Origin: Paralithodes platypus
Taxonomy: Eukaryota > Arthropoda > Malacostraca > Decapoda > Lithodidae
DNA: 64,000 bases
Direction: 5' to 3'
Assembly: GCA_032716605.1 (NCBI GenBank)
Contig: CM064580.1
Coordinates: 35,928,001-35,992,000 of the forward strand
Shown in pieces: positions 1 through 10,766 of the stretch (positions are counted from its first letter, which is position 1; every line of letters begins with the position of its first letter). Position numbers and translations under genes: made by a program. A model generated the notes under the pieces. It saw only the letters and a program-made list of their open reading frames with translations, did no database searches and was not told the DNA's origin.

Positions 1-2281
1 ATTCTTGACCTGTTTCTAACTTCTAACCCTTCTTCTTATACTGTTGATCTTTTCTCTCCTTTGGGCTCCTCCGACCATAAACTTATCTCTGTCACCTGTC
101 CTATCTCTCCAGTACGGCCACCCGATCCTCCTAGCCGGCGGCGCTTGTAGCACTTTGGCGCTGCCGACTGGGAGGCTCTTCGGCAGTACTTCTTTGATTT
201 CCCATGGAATGATTTCTGCTTCCGTGGCCGAGAACCCTCGGAGAGTGCTGAACACATTACCGAGGTAATCCTATCGGGCATGGAAGCATATATTCCATTT
301 TCTTTCTCTCAGACTAATGCTAAAAAATCTTGGTTTACTCACGCCTGTTCTACTGCTGTCCGCAATAAGGAGGAAGCATTCAAACGGTACCGACGCCTTA
401 AAACTTAAGACTCTCATTCTTCATATGTTTCTGCCCGGAATCAAGCCAAATCTGTTCTTCGACTTGCCAAACACTCTTTCATCAATAATAAATGCACTGA
501 ACTATCCAACTCTAGCTCTTCCCAAGCTTTCTGGCATCTAGCCAAAAACCTCTCCAACTGTTTCTCTTCCTCGTCTTTCCCTCCCCTTTCCCACTCTGAT
601 GGCACAACCATCACTTCTTCCTCTGACAAAGCTAAACTCTTCGCTCAAACTTTTGCTAGAAATTCCACCTTGGATGATTCTGGTGCTATTCCTCCCTCTC
701 CGCCCTCCTCTCTCTTACTTATGCCTAATATCCTAATCTCTTCTAAAGATGTACTTTCTACCCTCTCTGGGCTTAACACTAATAAGGCGTACGGTCCGGA
801 CGGTGTTCCTCCTGTTGTTCTCAAAAACTGAGCTTCCGTGCTGACTCCCTGCCTAGGCAAACTCTTTCGTCTCTGTCTATCCTCTAACGTCTTCCCTTCA
901 TGCTGGAAGTTTGCTCACATTCAACCTGTCCCAAAGAAGGGTGACCGCTCTCAACCCTCCAACTATCGACCAATTGCTCTCATTTCTTGTCTTTCTAAAG
1001 TTTTTGAAACTATTCTTGCTTCCAAATTTCTTAAGCATTTCTCTTCTCATAATCTGCTCTCAGATCGCCAGTATGGCTTCCTTAAGGGTCGCTCTACTGG
1101 TGATCTTCTTTCATATCTTACTAACTCTTGGTCATCCTCCTTTCGGGACTTCGGTGAGACTTTTTCTATTGAACTAGACATATTGAAAGCCTTCGATAGA
1201 GTCTGGCATAAATCTTTAATTTCTAAACTACCCTCCTTCGGTTTCTATCCCTCCATCTGTGCCTTTGTCTCTAATTTCCTTTCCGGCCGTTCCATAGCCG
1301 CGGTTGTGGACGGCCATTGTTCACTTCCTCACCCTATAAACTCCGGTGTTCCTCAGGGTTCTGTCCTATCTCCTATTCTCTTTCTAATTTTTATAAATGA
1401 TCTCCTTAACTGTACCTTAATTCCCATCCATTCATACGCAGACGACTCAACCTTACACTACTCCATTACTTTTTCAGAACGCCCCAGCCAGCAATCCCTC
1501 AACGACAAACGTAATGAAGCCATAGAACTCTTAAATTCTGATCTAAATACTATTTCCAATTGGGGCAGAGAAAACCTTGTTAACTTTAATGCTTCCAAAA
1601 CCCAATTTCTCCATCTATCTACCCGTCAGGATCTCCCAGCGGACTATCCCTTATTCTTCAACAATACAAAAATCAACCCTTCATCTTCTCTCAATATTCT
1701 TGATGTCTTTTTCTTCTGCTCTCATTTGGAAGGACCATATTACCAGTCTTGCTAAGGCAGCCTCCCAGAAGCTGGGTGTGCTCAACCGCCTTAGGGGGTT
1801 CTTTTCCCCTGCACAGCTTCTTGCTCTGTACAGGGGCATAGTGCGCCCTTGTATTGAGTATTGTTCACATGTGTGGGGAGGTTCCTCTCACACCGCTCTC
1901 CTAGACAAAGTTGAAAGGAAGGCCTTTCGTATCATTAACTCCCGTCCACTCACCAACTCTCTGCAATCTCTCTCTCTCCGCCGCAATGTTGCATCTCTCT
2001 CGCTATTCTATCGCTACTATAAAAATAATCAGTGTTCCTCAGAGCTATCCCAGTGCATACCACCTCCTTTACGTAGGGCATGTGGTACCCGTCTTGCAAC
2101 TCAATCCCACCCCTACTCTGTGCAACTCTCCAACCCAATAGTGAAACGTTACTCTCAAACTTTCTTCTACTCAACAGCTGAGCTCTGGAACTCTCTCCCA
2201 GAATCAGTCTTTCCCACTTCCTATGACTTAAATTGCTTCAAACTCTGTGTGTCCAGGCATTTTGGCTCGAACGTCCCTTGA
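1..2281 (+). pseudogene. Jockey/X-element-like LINE, ORF2 remnant (endonuclease end + reverse transcriptase)
   Basis: This is the pol-like protein of a non-LTR retrotransposon, which nicks DNA and reverse-transcribes its own RNA at the target. The element enters the window already open, so its 5' part lies outside. Frame 1 reads the end of the APE-type endonuclease, with an SDH motif at 70-78. It continues through a linker with GPDGVP near 790-809, the RT finger (PKKGDR, NYRPIAL) near 930-990, the palm aspartate in ELDILKAFD near 1171-1197, GVPQGSVLSP near 1345, and the catalytic YADD at 1435-1446. A frameshift near 1705-1720 moves the reading to frame 2 for the RT tail, with RLRGFFSP, CSHVWGG and LWNSLPESVFP. 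In-frame stops lie at 148-150, 406-408 and 829-831. The copy is dead but only lightly decayed. Clade assignment is by recognition of motif style. Confidence 0.93.
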
Positions 2282-2356
2282 TTTTGGCCCTGTCACTCTT
2301 TCAACTATGGGGGAGGCACTCGCTATAGGCAGTTATGCCTTTTGCCTCCCTCATTC
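2282..2356 (+). mobile_element. 3' UTR of the Jockey-like LINE
   Basis: About 75 bp follow the ORF2 stop and contain the block GGGGGAGGCACTCGCTATAG and then GCCTTTTGCCTCCCTC. The same block recurs without coding sequence on the minus strand at about 30333-30425, and in diverged form on the minus strand near 55415-55480. It therefore belongs to the LINE 3' end and not to unique flanking DNA. Confidence 0.75.
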
Positions 2357-2374
2357 ACATAGAAAGAAAACAAA

Positions 2375-3033
2375 TCACAAAGTGTGAGGTGAGGAGGTTG
2401 AATGGTCAGGTTATGGAGAATTTCAGCTAATTTACGTATTTGGGCAGTGTGATCAGTGAATATGGGAGTATGGATGATGAAGTGCGGGAGAGAGTGCAAC
2501 AGGGGAAAAGGGTTGTAGGAATGCTGAAAGAAGTGACAAGGAAAAGGGTGGTCAGCATGGAAGTAAGAAAGTAATCGCATAATAGTGTGGTAATCCCGAC
2601 AATGGCTACAGGAGTGAAGCATGGACGTTGTTGGAGGCGCACAAATAAAGAGCGAGAGGGGTGGAAATGAGTTACTTGAGAAGTGCATGTACAGTATAGT
2701 TACATGGAGGGATAGATAGACGCAAGAGGAAGTAAGAGAGCGGTGTGCTGTGGATGTGGATGTGCTGGAAAGTGTAAAATGGAACACCTTGAGATGATTC
2801 GGCCATATAGAACAAATGGGAAGCGAAAGAATGACTAAGAGAGTGTACGAGAGTGAGGTGGAGGGACGGAGAGGGAGAACCAGAACGAGAGTGAGGTGGA
2901 AGGATGGAGTTAAGAAGCTGTGCTGGATGGGAGGAGAGGCATCAACTGACTGGGGACAGAGGTGCATGGGGGCGATTCGTTCTTGACCACTCCTTCGGGG
3001 ATCACGGCGCTCGGCAATAGATAGATAGATAAA
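2375..3033 (+). pseudogene. Second non-LTR retrotransposon, RT C-terminal tail and 3' end
   Basis: A plus-strand reading near 2434 gives FTYLGSVISEYGSMDDEV and then GKRVVGMLKEV. After stops and frameshifts, FGHIEQMGSERMTKRVYESE follows near 2800-2860, and later KDGVKKLC and STDWGQRC. This is the post-RT tail of a non-LTR retrotransposon in the style common in arthropod genomes; the clade is not certain. It ends in a conserved 3' segment (CCTTCGGGGATCAC) and a (GATA)n tail at about 3015-3033. The 5' part is missing, as expected for 5'-truncated insertion directly after the Jockey-like LINE. A minus-strand open frame over the same bases is a shadow. Confidence 0.8.
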
Positions 3034-3179
3034 TACATTTTAAAGAAAGCCAGTCATGAATAATTATATCGCAACAACGAATAATTCATTTTGTTTTCCT
3101 AATATGGATAAGAAAAACTAATCACTAATTAATGAGGACAAATTAAATTTAATAGCAAAAGATAAAATTAGATAGACAT

Positions 3180-3409
3180 ATAGACGCGATGGGTTGGGTG
3201 TGAGGGGGATCTGCCGGATGTGGGCCAATCGGAGTTCTGCAGACCCCCGTTTTCTGACCTCTGACCGTTTTGGTAAGGTCGGACCTTATGGTGTTATAAA
3301 GCCCATAATTAGGCCTTATAATCAGGGTTGGGTGTGAGAGGGAGTGTGGCCCGGTGTTGTGGGCCAACTGGCTTTCTGCAGACTCCCATTTTCTTATGTT
3401 CTTATGTTT
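3180..3409 (+). mobile_element. LINE-A 3' end, 5'-truncated copy
   Basis: The segment contains two tandem versions of a block built on TCTGCAGACCCCCGTTTTCT and TCTGCAGACTCCCATTTTCT, and ends in TTATGTTCTTATGTTTG. The same doubled block and repeated tail occur on the minus strand at 30966-31200, downstream of recognisable RT-tail coding sequence. This is therefore the non-coding 3' end of that LINE. Confidence 0.7.
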
Positions 3410-3589
3410 GAAATAGTCATATGTAAGGAATATACTCTTTTATTCGCTAAGTATATATATTTACTATACATTAACCCAAACAATGCAAAGAAGTCCACAC
3501 AATTTGCTTATTCATTAACCCACAAAATACAACAGCATTTATAATATATTTCGGCTAACGCGAAGCGATATTATTTACCTTGTGAAAAG

Positions 3590-3702
3590 CACTGTAGAAT
3601 CGAGTAGATATAACTAGCATTGACTGCCACAGGTCCCTCATTTACTAAATACATTCGTCAAATGAAAGCCAATGAGACGAATGTATTGGCACTGAAAGGG
3701 TT
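3590..3702. mobile_element. Possible family-3 (TTAACCC) MITE half
   Basis: The segment ends in CACTGAAAGGGTTAAC, resembling the right terminus of the ~210-bp family-3 elements. It contains ACTGCCACAGGTCC, which resembles the complement of their internal block. The left terminus is not clear, so the call is tentative. Confidence 0.3.
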
Positions 3703-3740
3703 AACACTAATACGAGCGCCTGCCAAAAAAAAAAGCACTG

Positions 3741-4112
3741 TTAAGGGGAGGCGGACCGTTTTTCTGGACCCCCTTCTCCCTAATGTTTAGCCCCACTAGT
3801 TTTGAGATAATAAGACGTTCGGCCCATTAGTTTGGCGATTTTAACACCTTTCGCCCCATTTCGTTGTAAATTTTAAAACCTTTCGTGCCATTTAGGTGTC
3901 GATTTTTTCCTGGCGAGCGAAAGCGAGCCTGCAATTTTAAGAGGAAACGGCCTTCGGCCGGGACATTTTTCTACCGAAAAATGTACAAATTTATCTTGAA
4001 GGGGGGTCTAGGGGGTGTTTTTCTAAGTTTGATGGAGGTCTAGGGAGGAAACTAAACAAAATATATGAATAAATTAATTAATTGACCAAACAAACGGCCA
4101 GTCTCGGCTTAA
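3741..4112 (+). mobile_element. TTAA MITE family 2, copy a
   Basis: A non-coding element flanked by TTAA at 3741-3744 and 4109-4112, with diverged inverted ends (GGGGAGGCGGACCG; right-end complement GCCGAGACTGGCCG). The left arm carries a series of ~32-bp subrepeats (AAGACGTTCGGCCCATTAG, CACCTTTCGCCCCATTTC and relatives). It then has CCTGGCGAGCG, GCGAGCC, a CGGCCTTCGGCCGG hairpin and CTACCGAAAAATGTAC. The right arm has GATGGAGGTCTAGGGAGG. The TTAA duplication suggests mobilisation by a piggyBac-type or other TTAA-specific transposase. No transposase is present. Confidence 0.8.
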
Positions 4113-4550
4113 CCAGTGTTCTTAACCCTTGTAATATACCCGAATCCTTGTTTTGTATGGGCCTTTGTAATGCATACTTGGCGCATCAATCAGTATATCA
4201 TTACGTATTCTATCATTCTATTCTGGCTAATATGACACGGTTTTGTTAAGCTTAGAAGTGATCTCTGAGTCACAATATCTATTTCGATCAATTTAATCGC
4301 CTTGTTTGCTAGAAGTATTTGCTAGTCTTATACAATAGCTTCATAACAACCGAAATACATACAAATCTCCTCGTAGTGAAGGAGTTAAAGAGGTAGCGGT
4401 AGATGAGGCGTGCTTGATGTGATCAGACACAGGCATTATCCACAACCAATCAGGGGGAGGAGTGTGTACAGGCACGGAGGTCAATTGCCAATGTATAATA
4501 TGGAACTTAATAATGTATGAGCAATTGTAGAATATTATATATATATATAC

Positions 4551-4583
<33 letters not shown>

Positions 4584-4755
4584 CTGTATATAATTTTTTT
4601 TAACGTACAATCAGGGTACATTATTCAGTTTAGAGAGGGCAATACTAACGCATGCCTTAATTATCTTACATTGTCTTCCCTCACCCTCTCTATGTCAAAT
4701 CCTGGTCTACTCTGCCTAGTCCCAAATTGTCCTTTCTTACCCTGCCCTGTTATTC

Positions 4756-4758
<3 letters not shown>
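4113..4758. other. No gene seen; AT-rich with (TA)n
   Basis: Unique-looking sequence with an interrupted (AT)n run at about 4535-4592. No coding similarity was recognised on either strand. Confidence 0.6.

Positions 4759-4850
<92 letters not shown>
4759..4850 (+). repeat. (CT)n microsatellite
   Basis: About 45 uninterrupted CT dinucleotides. The leucine/serine and arginine/glutamate open frames across it are artefacts. Confidence 0.98.
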
Positions 4851-4947
4851 ACCCTGCCTTGCCTTACTTTACCTTCCTGTGTTATGTCCCTCTTTAACCT
4901 ACCCTGTCTGTCATTTCAGTGTCCTCCAGTACTCTGAATTACCGACA

Positions 4948-5268
4948 TTAAGGGGAGATTTGTATTTATTTGTTCATTTATTTAGTTATTATTTTCTTTA
5001 GTTTCTTACAAAGACCTCCGTTAAGTTTTTTATAAATACCCCAAAAACCCAACCTTCGAGATTAATTTGTAAATTTGTCCGTACAAAAATGTCCCGGCCG
5101 AAGGCTGATTCCCCGAATATTACAGACTCGCTATCGCTCGCCAGGAAAAGATGGCGGGAAAAGGTCTTAAAATCCTTAAACCAATGGAGCGAACATCTTA
5201 AAATCTCAAAACTAATAGGGCTAACCATGAGGATGAAAAGGGTTCAGATAAACCAAACCTCCCGTTAA
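4948..5268 (-). mobile_element. TTAA MITE family 2, copy b
   Basis: Flanked by TTAA at 4948-4951 and 5265-5268. The element is reversed: the AGACCTCC block comes first, then GTACAAAAATGTCCCGGCCG, the complement of the GCGAGCGATAGCGAG core, and the complement of the subrepeats. Both ends start GGGGAG or GGGAGG from the TTAA. Confidence 0.82.
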
Positions 5269-5423
5269 CCGGGTTCGTCCGGTGTTACCCCGCCTTAGTA
5301 AGCACCTTGGAGTTACCTTAGCATCATTTGTCCATCCATCATCCACCTTGACACAAGCTGCTCCCTCTCAGTAAGTTGTATCCTTGTCCTAATTCACTTT
5401 GTCCTACTCAAATGTTCCTGGTC

Positions 5424-5815
5424 TTAAGGGGAGATTGGTCGTTTTTCTGTATCTCCTTCTTCCTCATGTTTAGCCCCATTAGTTTTAAGATTATAAGACG
5501 TTCGGCCCATTAGTTTGGCGATTTTATGATATTTCGCCCCATTTCTTTGTCAATATTAAGACTTTTCATGTCATTTAGGTGTCGATTTTTTTCCTGGTGA
5601 GCGATAGCTAGCCTGAAATTGAAAAGGAACCGGCCTTTGGCCGGGAAATGTTTCTGTCGAAAAATTGTACAAATTTATCTTGAAGGAAGGGATTGGGCGA
5701 GTGTTTTTTTATGTTATGTTAAGGTTGATGGAGGTCTACGGAGGAAACTAAAAACATAACAACAAGATACATAATTGAGCAAATAAATAGGGCCATCCCC
5801 CTTTACCTTCTCCTG
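5424..5815 (+). mobile_element. TTAA MITE family 2, copy c
   Basis: It begins TTAAGGGGAGATTGGTC and ends GGCCATCCCCCTTTA, so the right flank is TTTA instead of TTAA. It has the same order of subrepeats, core, CGGCCTTTGGCCGG hairpin and GATGGAGGTCTACGGAGG block as copy a. Confidence 0.8.
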
Positions 5816-6086
5816 CCTTACTCTGCCTTGCCCTGCCTTGTCTCGCTATACCCTGCCTCGTCTGCCTACCTTTCCCGGACTGCCCTTGATGCCCCTATAT
5901 ACGCCACACCTATCCCACTTCTCCTATTACCAAACATTCCTCTACTAGTCCCAACCCACCTACCATCCGATCAAATAACACACTTCAAAGGAGAGTCCAA
6001 GTGAATAAGTCGATATAATAGTGCTAAGAGTTACGTGTAGTTCGTACCAGCGTGCTAACATAAATGCAATAATTAGTTTCTATTGG
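5816..6086. other. No gene seen
   Basis: The sequence is rich in CCTTGCC/CCTGCC pyrimidine runs, with no recognisable coding or RNA feature. Confidence 0.6.
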
Positions 6087-6132
6087 CCACCCCTTCGGGG
6101 ATCACTGCGTCCGGCAATAGATAGATAGATAC
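6087..6132 (+). mobile_element. Orphan 3' tip of the (GATA)n LINE
   Basis: Only about 46 bp: CCACCCCTTCGGGGATCAC, then GGCAATAGATAGATAGATA. This matches the last bases of the LINE tail ending at 3033. It is an extreme 5'-truncated insertion, or a conserved 3' recognition hairpin (CCCCTTCGGGG) with its microsatellite tail. Confidence 0.75.
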
Positions 6133-6213
6133 AGAGAGTTTCTAGATAAAGGATATTGTGTTGAATCTATTATTCCGGAACCCACACCTTTGAAATATCT
6201 CTAACTTAACCGA

Positions 6214-6216
<3 letters not shown>

Positions 6217-6254
<38 letters not shown>
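6217..6254. repeat. (TA)n microsatellite
   Basis: An uninterrupted TA run of about 38 bp. Confidence 0.97.
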
Positions 6255-6256
<2 letters not shown>

Positions 6257-7037
6257 CATCTCGTTAACAAAAATGGGTACATGGGTACTCAATGAAGGTT
6301 GGAAGTTTTCATAATTATTTCAGAAATTATATTTTATTACTTGTAAGGCTAAAGGATTAGTGGGAAACTGAAAAACAAAGTGTAATAGCAAAAACATTAA
6401 CAATTGTTTGAACAATTATGAACAATGTGGAAAGAATAAGAGTAGTTAATAACAAGTGAATAGAGTAAATCAAAATAGAATATAGCGAGATTTTTTTTTT
6501 CTTTTTTTTTTATGAGTCGTAAAGATAAAATAAGAAAGTGTTATTACGAAGACAATGTTATGGTATATTTAGAATTGTAAGATTTGTATTTTAAATACAT
6601 GAGGAACAGTGACCATTGTTAGTAAAGCTGAATAAATAAATAATTGACACAAATATTAGGCGTTAATTATAGACAATTATACATTAGTAAAATATCAATA
6701 ACACAAATCGACCATTGGGGATATATAGAATATCGAAGAGAAGTTAGTTAAGTGATTAACTTCAGGAAATAACATATACAACTTTCTATAAAAAAAGCCT
6801 CTGTCCTTCCTCGATTCAAGGCATTAATGAAATCAAATGTATTGCTTGTCTTACCTTGCCTATATTTCTGTCAAACAATACGTCTTCTAAATAATATATT
6901 ATAAATGAAAAACCGTCTATCCTATTAATAATGATTAATATGATTGATAAAAAGTTATTTGTGGACTACATATATATGCATATCATGTGGTTGCAGTCAT
7001 TTGACTGCGGTAAAGATTCTGTTGCAGGATATTTTAA
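6255..7037. other. No gene seen; AT-rich
   Basis: AT-rich DNA with a poly-T patch near 6490-6511. Nothing recognisable on either strand. Confidence 0.6.
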
Positions 7038-7059
7038 GGAAAAAAAAAAAAAAAAAACA

Positions 7060-7114
<55 letters not shown>
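7038..7114. repeat. Poly-A followed by (TA)n
   Basis: An A-run with one C interruption merges into about 20 TA units. This could be the 3' tail of an unrecognised retro-insertion, but no body is visible upstream. Confidence 0.9.
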
Positions 7115-7117
<3 letters not shown>

Positions 7118-7406
7118 TATATAATGCAAGCTATTTAACACAACTAAATCAATTAAATCACAAAGTTTTACCGAGCCAAATCTATTCCAGCTGTCTGTTC
7201 ATGACATGTCTAGACATAAACGCAGGAATGTTATTGACATCAGTGCCTGCATTTATACGCAGTTACCTTCAAGACGCTACAAACCAGTCTACTCAGAATT
7301 ACCACCGTCAAGTGCTAAGATTAAAGTTCTTTATAACTGCTCATTAATCATATGTTATAGTTTATATATGTTTCCAAATTATTTTGTATCTTCATCTTTA
7401 TTTTAG
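7115..7406. other. No gene seen
   Basis: Short open frames here show no recognisable family, motif or codon pattern. Confidence 0.5.
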
Positions 7407-7407
7407 A

Positions 7408-7408
<1 letters not shown>

Positions 7409-7485
<77 letters not shown>

Positions 7486-7504
7486 CTTCTTCTTCTTCTT
7501 CTTC
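7409..7504 (+). repeat. (CTG)n then (CTT)n trinucleotide repeat
   Basis: About 24 CTG units at 7411-7483 run directly into about seven CTT units. There is no open reading frame context suggesting a polyleucine or polyglutamine tract. Confidence 0.97.
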
Positions 7505-7669
7505 TCGGTATTTAATTATATATTTTCCAAATCTCTTGTCTCATTAATTGTCACATAAATCAACTGTTCATTTAATTTATGTGGCGTTTCTTTTTCACTC
7601 ATTCCTTTGCTTTTATCTATTAAACTATTTTGTGTACTTCACTCTAAAAGACGAGCTTGGGCGGCCTCT

Positions 7670-8041
7670 TTAAGGGGGGTGACCTGCTTTTTGTTGTTTC
7701 TGTCCTTTTCTATCTTTCTCTGGCTTGTATCCATTTGGCCCCATTCAGCCTACTGTTTTAAGACGTTTATCCCCATCCAGGTGTCAATTTTTTACTGGTG
7801 AGCGATAGCGAGCCAGCATATTCTTTATTTTTGTTTGACAGCAGGCTAAATTTGTAAATTTTTCGACAGAAAAATTTCTCCGGATTTCTTCATATAAAGC
7901 TGGCTCGCTATCGCTCGCCAGGAAGAAATCGACACCTAGATGGGGATAAACGTCTTCAAATAGTTGGCTGAATGGAGCCGAATGGATACAAGCCAGAGAA
8001 AGATAGAAAAGGACAGAACAAAAGCAGGTCACCCCCCTTAA
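7670..8041. mobile_element. TTAA MITE family 1, copy 1 (two alpha ends)
   Basis: TTAA at 7670-7673 and 8038-8041 flanks a near-complete palindrome. The ends are GGGGGGTGACCTGC and its complement. Inside each arm are TTGTATCCATTTGGCCCCAT, AAGACGTTTATCCCCATC, a TGTCGATTT-type block, and GGCGAGCGATAGCGAGCC or its complement. The centre holds the AAATTTGTAAATTTTTCG segment. It is non-coding; short open frames on both strands are shadows of the arms. Confidence 0.9.
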
Positions 8042-8529
8042 TCATCCTAACAATTGCGCCAACTATCCGCTGTAAAGAGGGGATATATATACTGCCTTTA
8101 GTTACTCCGATCATCTCTTTCCTCGGTAAACATATAATATGCCCCCTGATCCAAGACTAATTATTTTCTCGTACGTAACAATCGCACTCAGCAGGCTAGA
8201 ATTAATCTGGTGAAGAGTACCTAGGTTAGCAGAGTACCACGACGATCACAGTATCTTATTCTGGCCTAACTTAACTTGACCTGACCTGACTTAACCTAAC
8301 CCTACCTCGTGTAACCTTAACCCACTATGACGGATAAGCTTCGTTAGGTTAGGTTAGCTTAGGCTGAATCGGATTAGTATAAGTTACCGTGAAAGTCCTA
8401 GCAATAGAACAATAACAGAAGAGTATGAACTTTCACTAACTTCGTGAATATGCTTCCCAGGACTAAGGTTACTGGGCGCCATCTTGTTCCCCAGTCTCTT
8501 TCTGTCAAACACTCGATTCAGTCCACTAG
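8042..8529. other. No gene seen; CCTAA/TTAGG-rich stretch at 8262-8372
   Basis: The stretch holds scattered CTTAACC and CCTAACC words, then GTTAGGTTAGGTTAG on the other side of a short centre. The words resemble the arthropod telomere unit TTAGG but are not a clean array. No gene was seen. Confidence 0.4.
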
Positions 8530-8660
8530 CTCCCACTGGGGATACGAACTTTGGACTTTGAGATTAGAAACCAGGACATTACCATTGCTCCACTCTGGTA
8601 GTGATAGTTGCAACGTCCAAGTCTCTCACCTCAAAGTCCGGAGTTCGAAACCCCATTAGT
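8530..8660. mobile_element. Two inverted tRNA-like segments (possible SINE remnant)
   Basis: Plus strand 8605-8655 has CACCTCAAAGTCCGGAGTTC followed by GAAACCCC, with a B-box-like GGAGTTCGAAACC. The reverse of 8533-8590 carries the related ATCTCAAAGTCCAAAGTTCG. This suggests two diverged copies in inverted orientation. The A boxes are weak, so the call is tentative. Confidence 0.3.
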
Positions 8661-9014
8661 AGCTAATATTTGATTTCAGACAAAAAAGTAATTGTGTTCT
8701 TTCAGACACATTCGATGAAGTTAGTTAAAAGGCTAGTTAGTCAGATAAATAAACTGCAAATAGATGGATACTGATGAAGAGAGAGATATATAGATAAGAA
8801 TGTAAGTAATATAGTAAGAGAGATTAGGGAATAGAATCAATGGAGTGGAAAGGGATACAGTACGAATAGGAGTCAAGATGGTGTGGAGATGTCAAGTTGG
8901 TGGTAACCTATTTACCCAAACCACCCTGATGCCCCCTGACAGCCCTCGCCGCCGCCGCCACTCACTCACAAAATTGGCCACTTTGGGTACACAGCTTGGC
9001 CCACCCCGCAGCCC

Positions 9015-9690
9015 ACAGCCCATTGAGGTTATTGAGGTTGGTTGATTATAGAGGTTGGTTGATGATTATGGTTGGTTGATTATTGAGGTTTAGTTGATTA
9101 TTGAGGTTGGTTGATTATTGAGGTTGGTTGATGATTATGGTTGGTTGATTATTGAGGTTTAGTTGATTATTGAGGTTGGTTGATGATTATGGTTGGTTGA
9201 TTATTGAGGTTTAGTTGATTATTGAGGTTGGTTGATTATTGAGGTTGGTTGATTACTGAGGTTTGTTGATTATTGAGGTTGATTGATCATTGAGGTTGGT
9301 TGATTATTGAGGTTGGTTGATTATTGAGGTTGGTTGATTATTGAAGTTGGTTGATTATTGAAGTTGGTTGATTATTGAGGTTGGTTGATTATTGAAGTTG
9401 GTTGATGATTGAGGTTTGTTGATGATTGAGGTTGGTTGATGATTGAGGTTGGTTGATGATTGAGCTTGGTTGATGATTGAGGTTGGTTGATGATTGAGGT
9501 TGGTTGATGATTGAGGTTGGTTGATTATTGAAGTTGGCTGATGATTGAGGTTGGTTGATGATTGAGGTTGGTTGATGATTGAGGTTGGTTGATTATTGAG
9601 CTTGGTTGATGATTGAGGTTGGTTGATTATTGAGGGTCGTTGATTATTTAGTTTGGTGGAATATTGAGGTTGGTTGATTATTGAGGTTGG
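9015..9690 (+). repeat. 17-bp minisatellite
   Basis: The unit is GGTTGGTTGATTATTGA, with variants GATGATTGA, GATGATTATG and GGTTTAG, repeated roughly 39 times. The 17-bp period walks through all frames and gives a spurious asparagine/glutamine/proline-rich minus-strand frame. Its right edge abuts a LINE endonuclease remnant. Confidence 0.93.
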
Positions 9691-10370
9691 CTGATCATTG
9701 TGGATGGTTGATTTCTGATAAACTATTAATTCCGGAGCAGTCAGTCTAGATACACCAGGAAGACTCGAGGTTAGAAATAAGTCAAAGATGTTGGGCCGAT
9801 CTCCAAGGCAGTCAGGGATATGAGCAGGATGCTGACCTAACTGATCCAGGTAATTTAGTGATAGAACAGACGCAAGATTGTTCACCAGGTTGGTCAATGA
9901 CATGATAGGAGACCCATTGGTGGTAGTGAACATTGTAATCCCTTAAGATGGACATTTCTGAGAAAGGAAAGATTGATAGGATACGTTCCACTTTATAATT
10001 TAAAAAGTGTTAAAACATATTGGAAAGTCAGTAGTGTTAGGGGAGAGATAGACAGCACATAATTATTTAGTGTGAGTGACAAGAAAGTTTGAGCCAGAGA
10101 GTTGAGAATGCAAAGGAGACTAAGCTGGGAAAACGAGAGCAAGTGTGTTTGTTGTGCACTTATACAGTTCATATGCTTGGAATGTAGGATAGATAAAGTA
10201 AGAGGAGACTGAAAAGGGACTGCTGTCATTCGTTTCAGACACCTGAGTTTCAGTAAGGAAAAGAATATCAAGCCTGTTGGAGGAGAGGTCGAGCGAATGC
10301 AAGAGCATTTGTGCAACCCCCCCCCCCCTTTTCTCGGGTTCAGAGGGTGGGTTGTGAGTCACCATTTTGA
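9691..10370 (-). pseudogene. Jockey-like LINE endonuclease domain remnant
   Basis: Read on the minus strand from about 10370 to 9691, the sequence encodes the start of an APE-type endonuclease. It includes LDLSSNRLDILFLTETQVS, with the catalytic-style glutamate in TET. After a frameshift it has a degraded DYNVHYHQWVS segment (normally a GDFNVH motif), then HPAHIPDCLGD and FDLFLTS. The last segment aligns by eye with the first residues of the LINE at the window start, so both are the same family. Stops and frameshifts separate the pieces. The remnant ends where the 17-bp minisatellite begins. A C-run at 10318-10327 breaks the N-terminal part. Confidence 0.8.
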
Positions 10371-10766
10371 ATTCATTTTAGTGTATTGAAAAGAAGTGTA
10401 GTCTGCTTGTGTAATTTAGTTCGTGAAATCTAGCTGGAAGTCAAATCTAGACCGAAACAGAAAACTGGATACAATAGAGATAAGTGTGTCGAAAAGCACT
10501 GGCCACTTTACCTCATGAAGGAAAAAACAGTATGCACTATACAAAAATACTATCCAAAAAGAACATAGATAATATGTTTGAATTTCTGTAGCGTAAGGAA
10601 GTCGTATTATGGGAGAGTAAAAAATAACTGAAAGACAAAAACAAAACATGTTTGGAGATCAAAATAAATATCTGTCTAAAGTTGTTAATTATAGACAGAT
10701 CAGTAGATTAGTGTGATATGGCCTCCTCTCGGGAGTTTTGACAGGAATACAAAAGATCCACTAGAT
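10371..10766. other. No gene seen
   Basis: AT-rich sequence with no feature recognised. The minus-strand open frame of 77 codons has no recognisable motif. Confidence 0.5.

Noticed and set aside
2323..2967. A 214-codon minus-strand gene
   Set aside because: The plus strand over the same bases encodes a recognisable LINE RT tail, so the minus frame is a shadow.
7784..8032. Short conserved proteins repeated in several places (HPFGPIQPTV-type frames)
   Set aside because: They are translations of the arms of family-1 MITEs, present in different frames and both strands, so not coding.
8262..8372. Interstitial telomere array
   Set aside because: TTAGG/CCTAA words are present but irregular and on both strands; no clean tandem run.
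9355..9933. Asn/Gln/Pro repeat protein on the minus strand
   Set aside because: The 17-bp minisatellite cycles through three frames; only the N-terminal part carries real similarity, to a LINE endonuclease.
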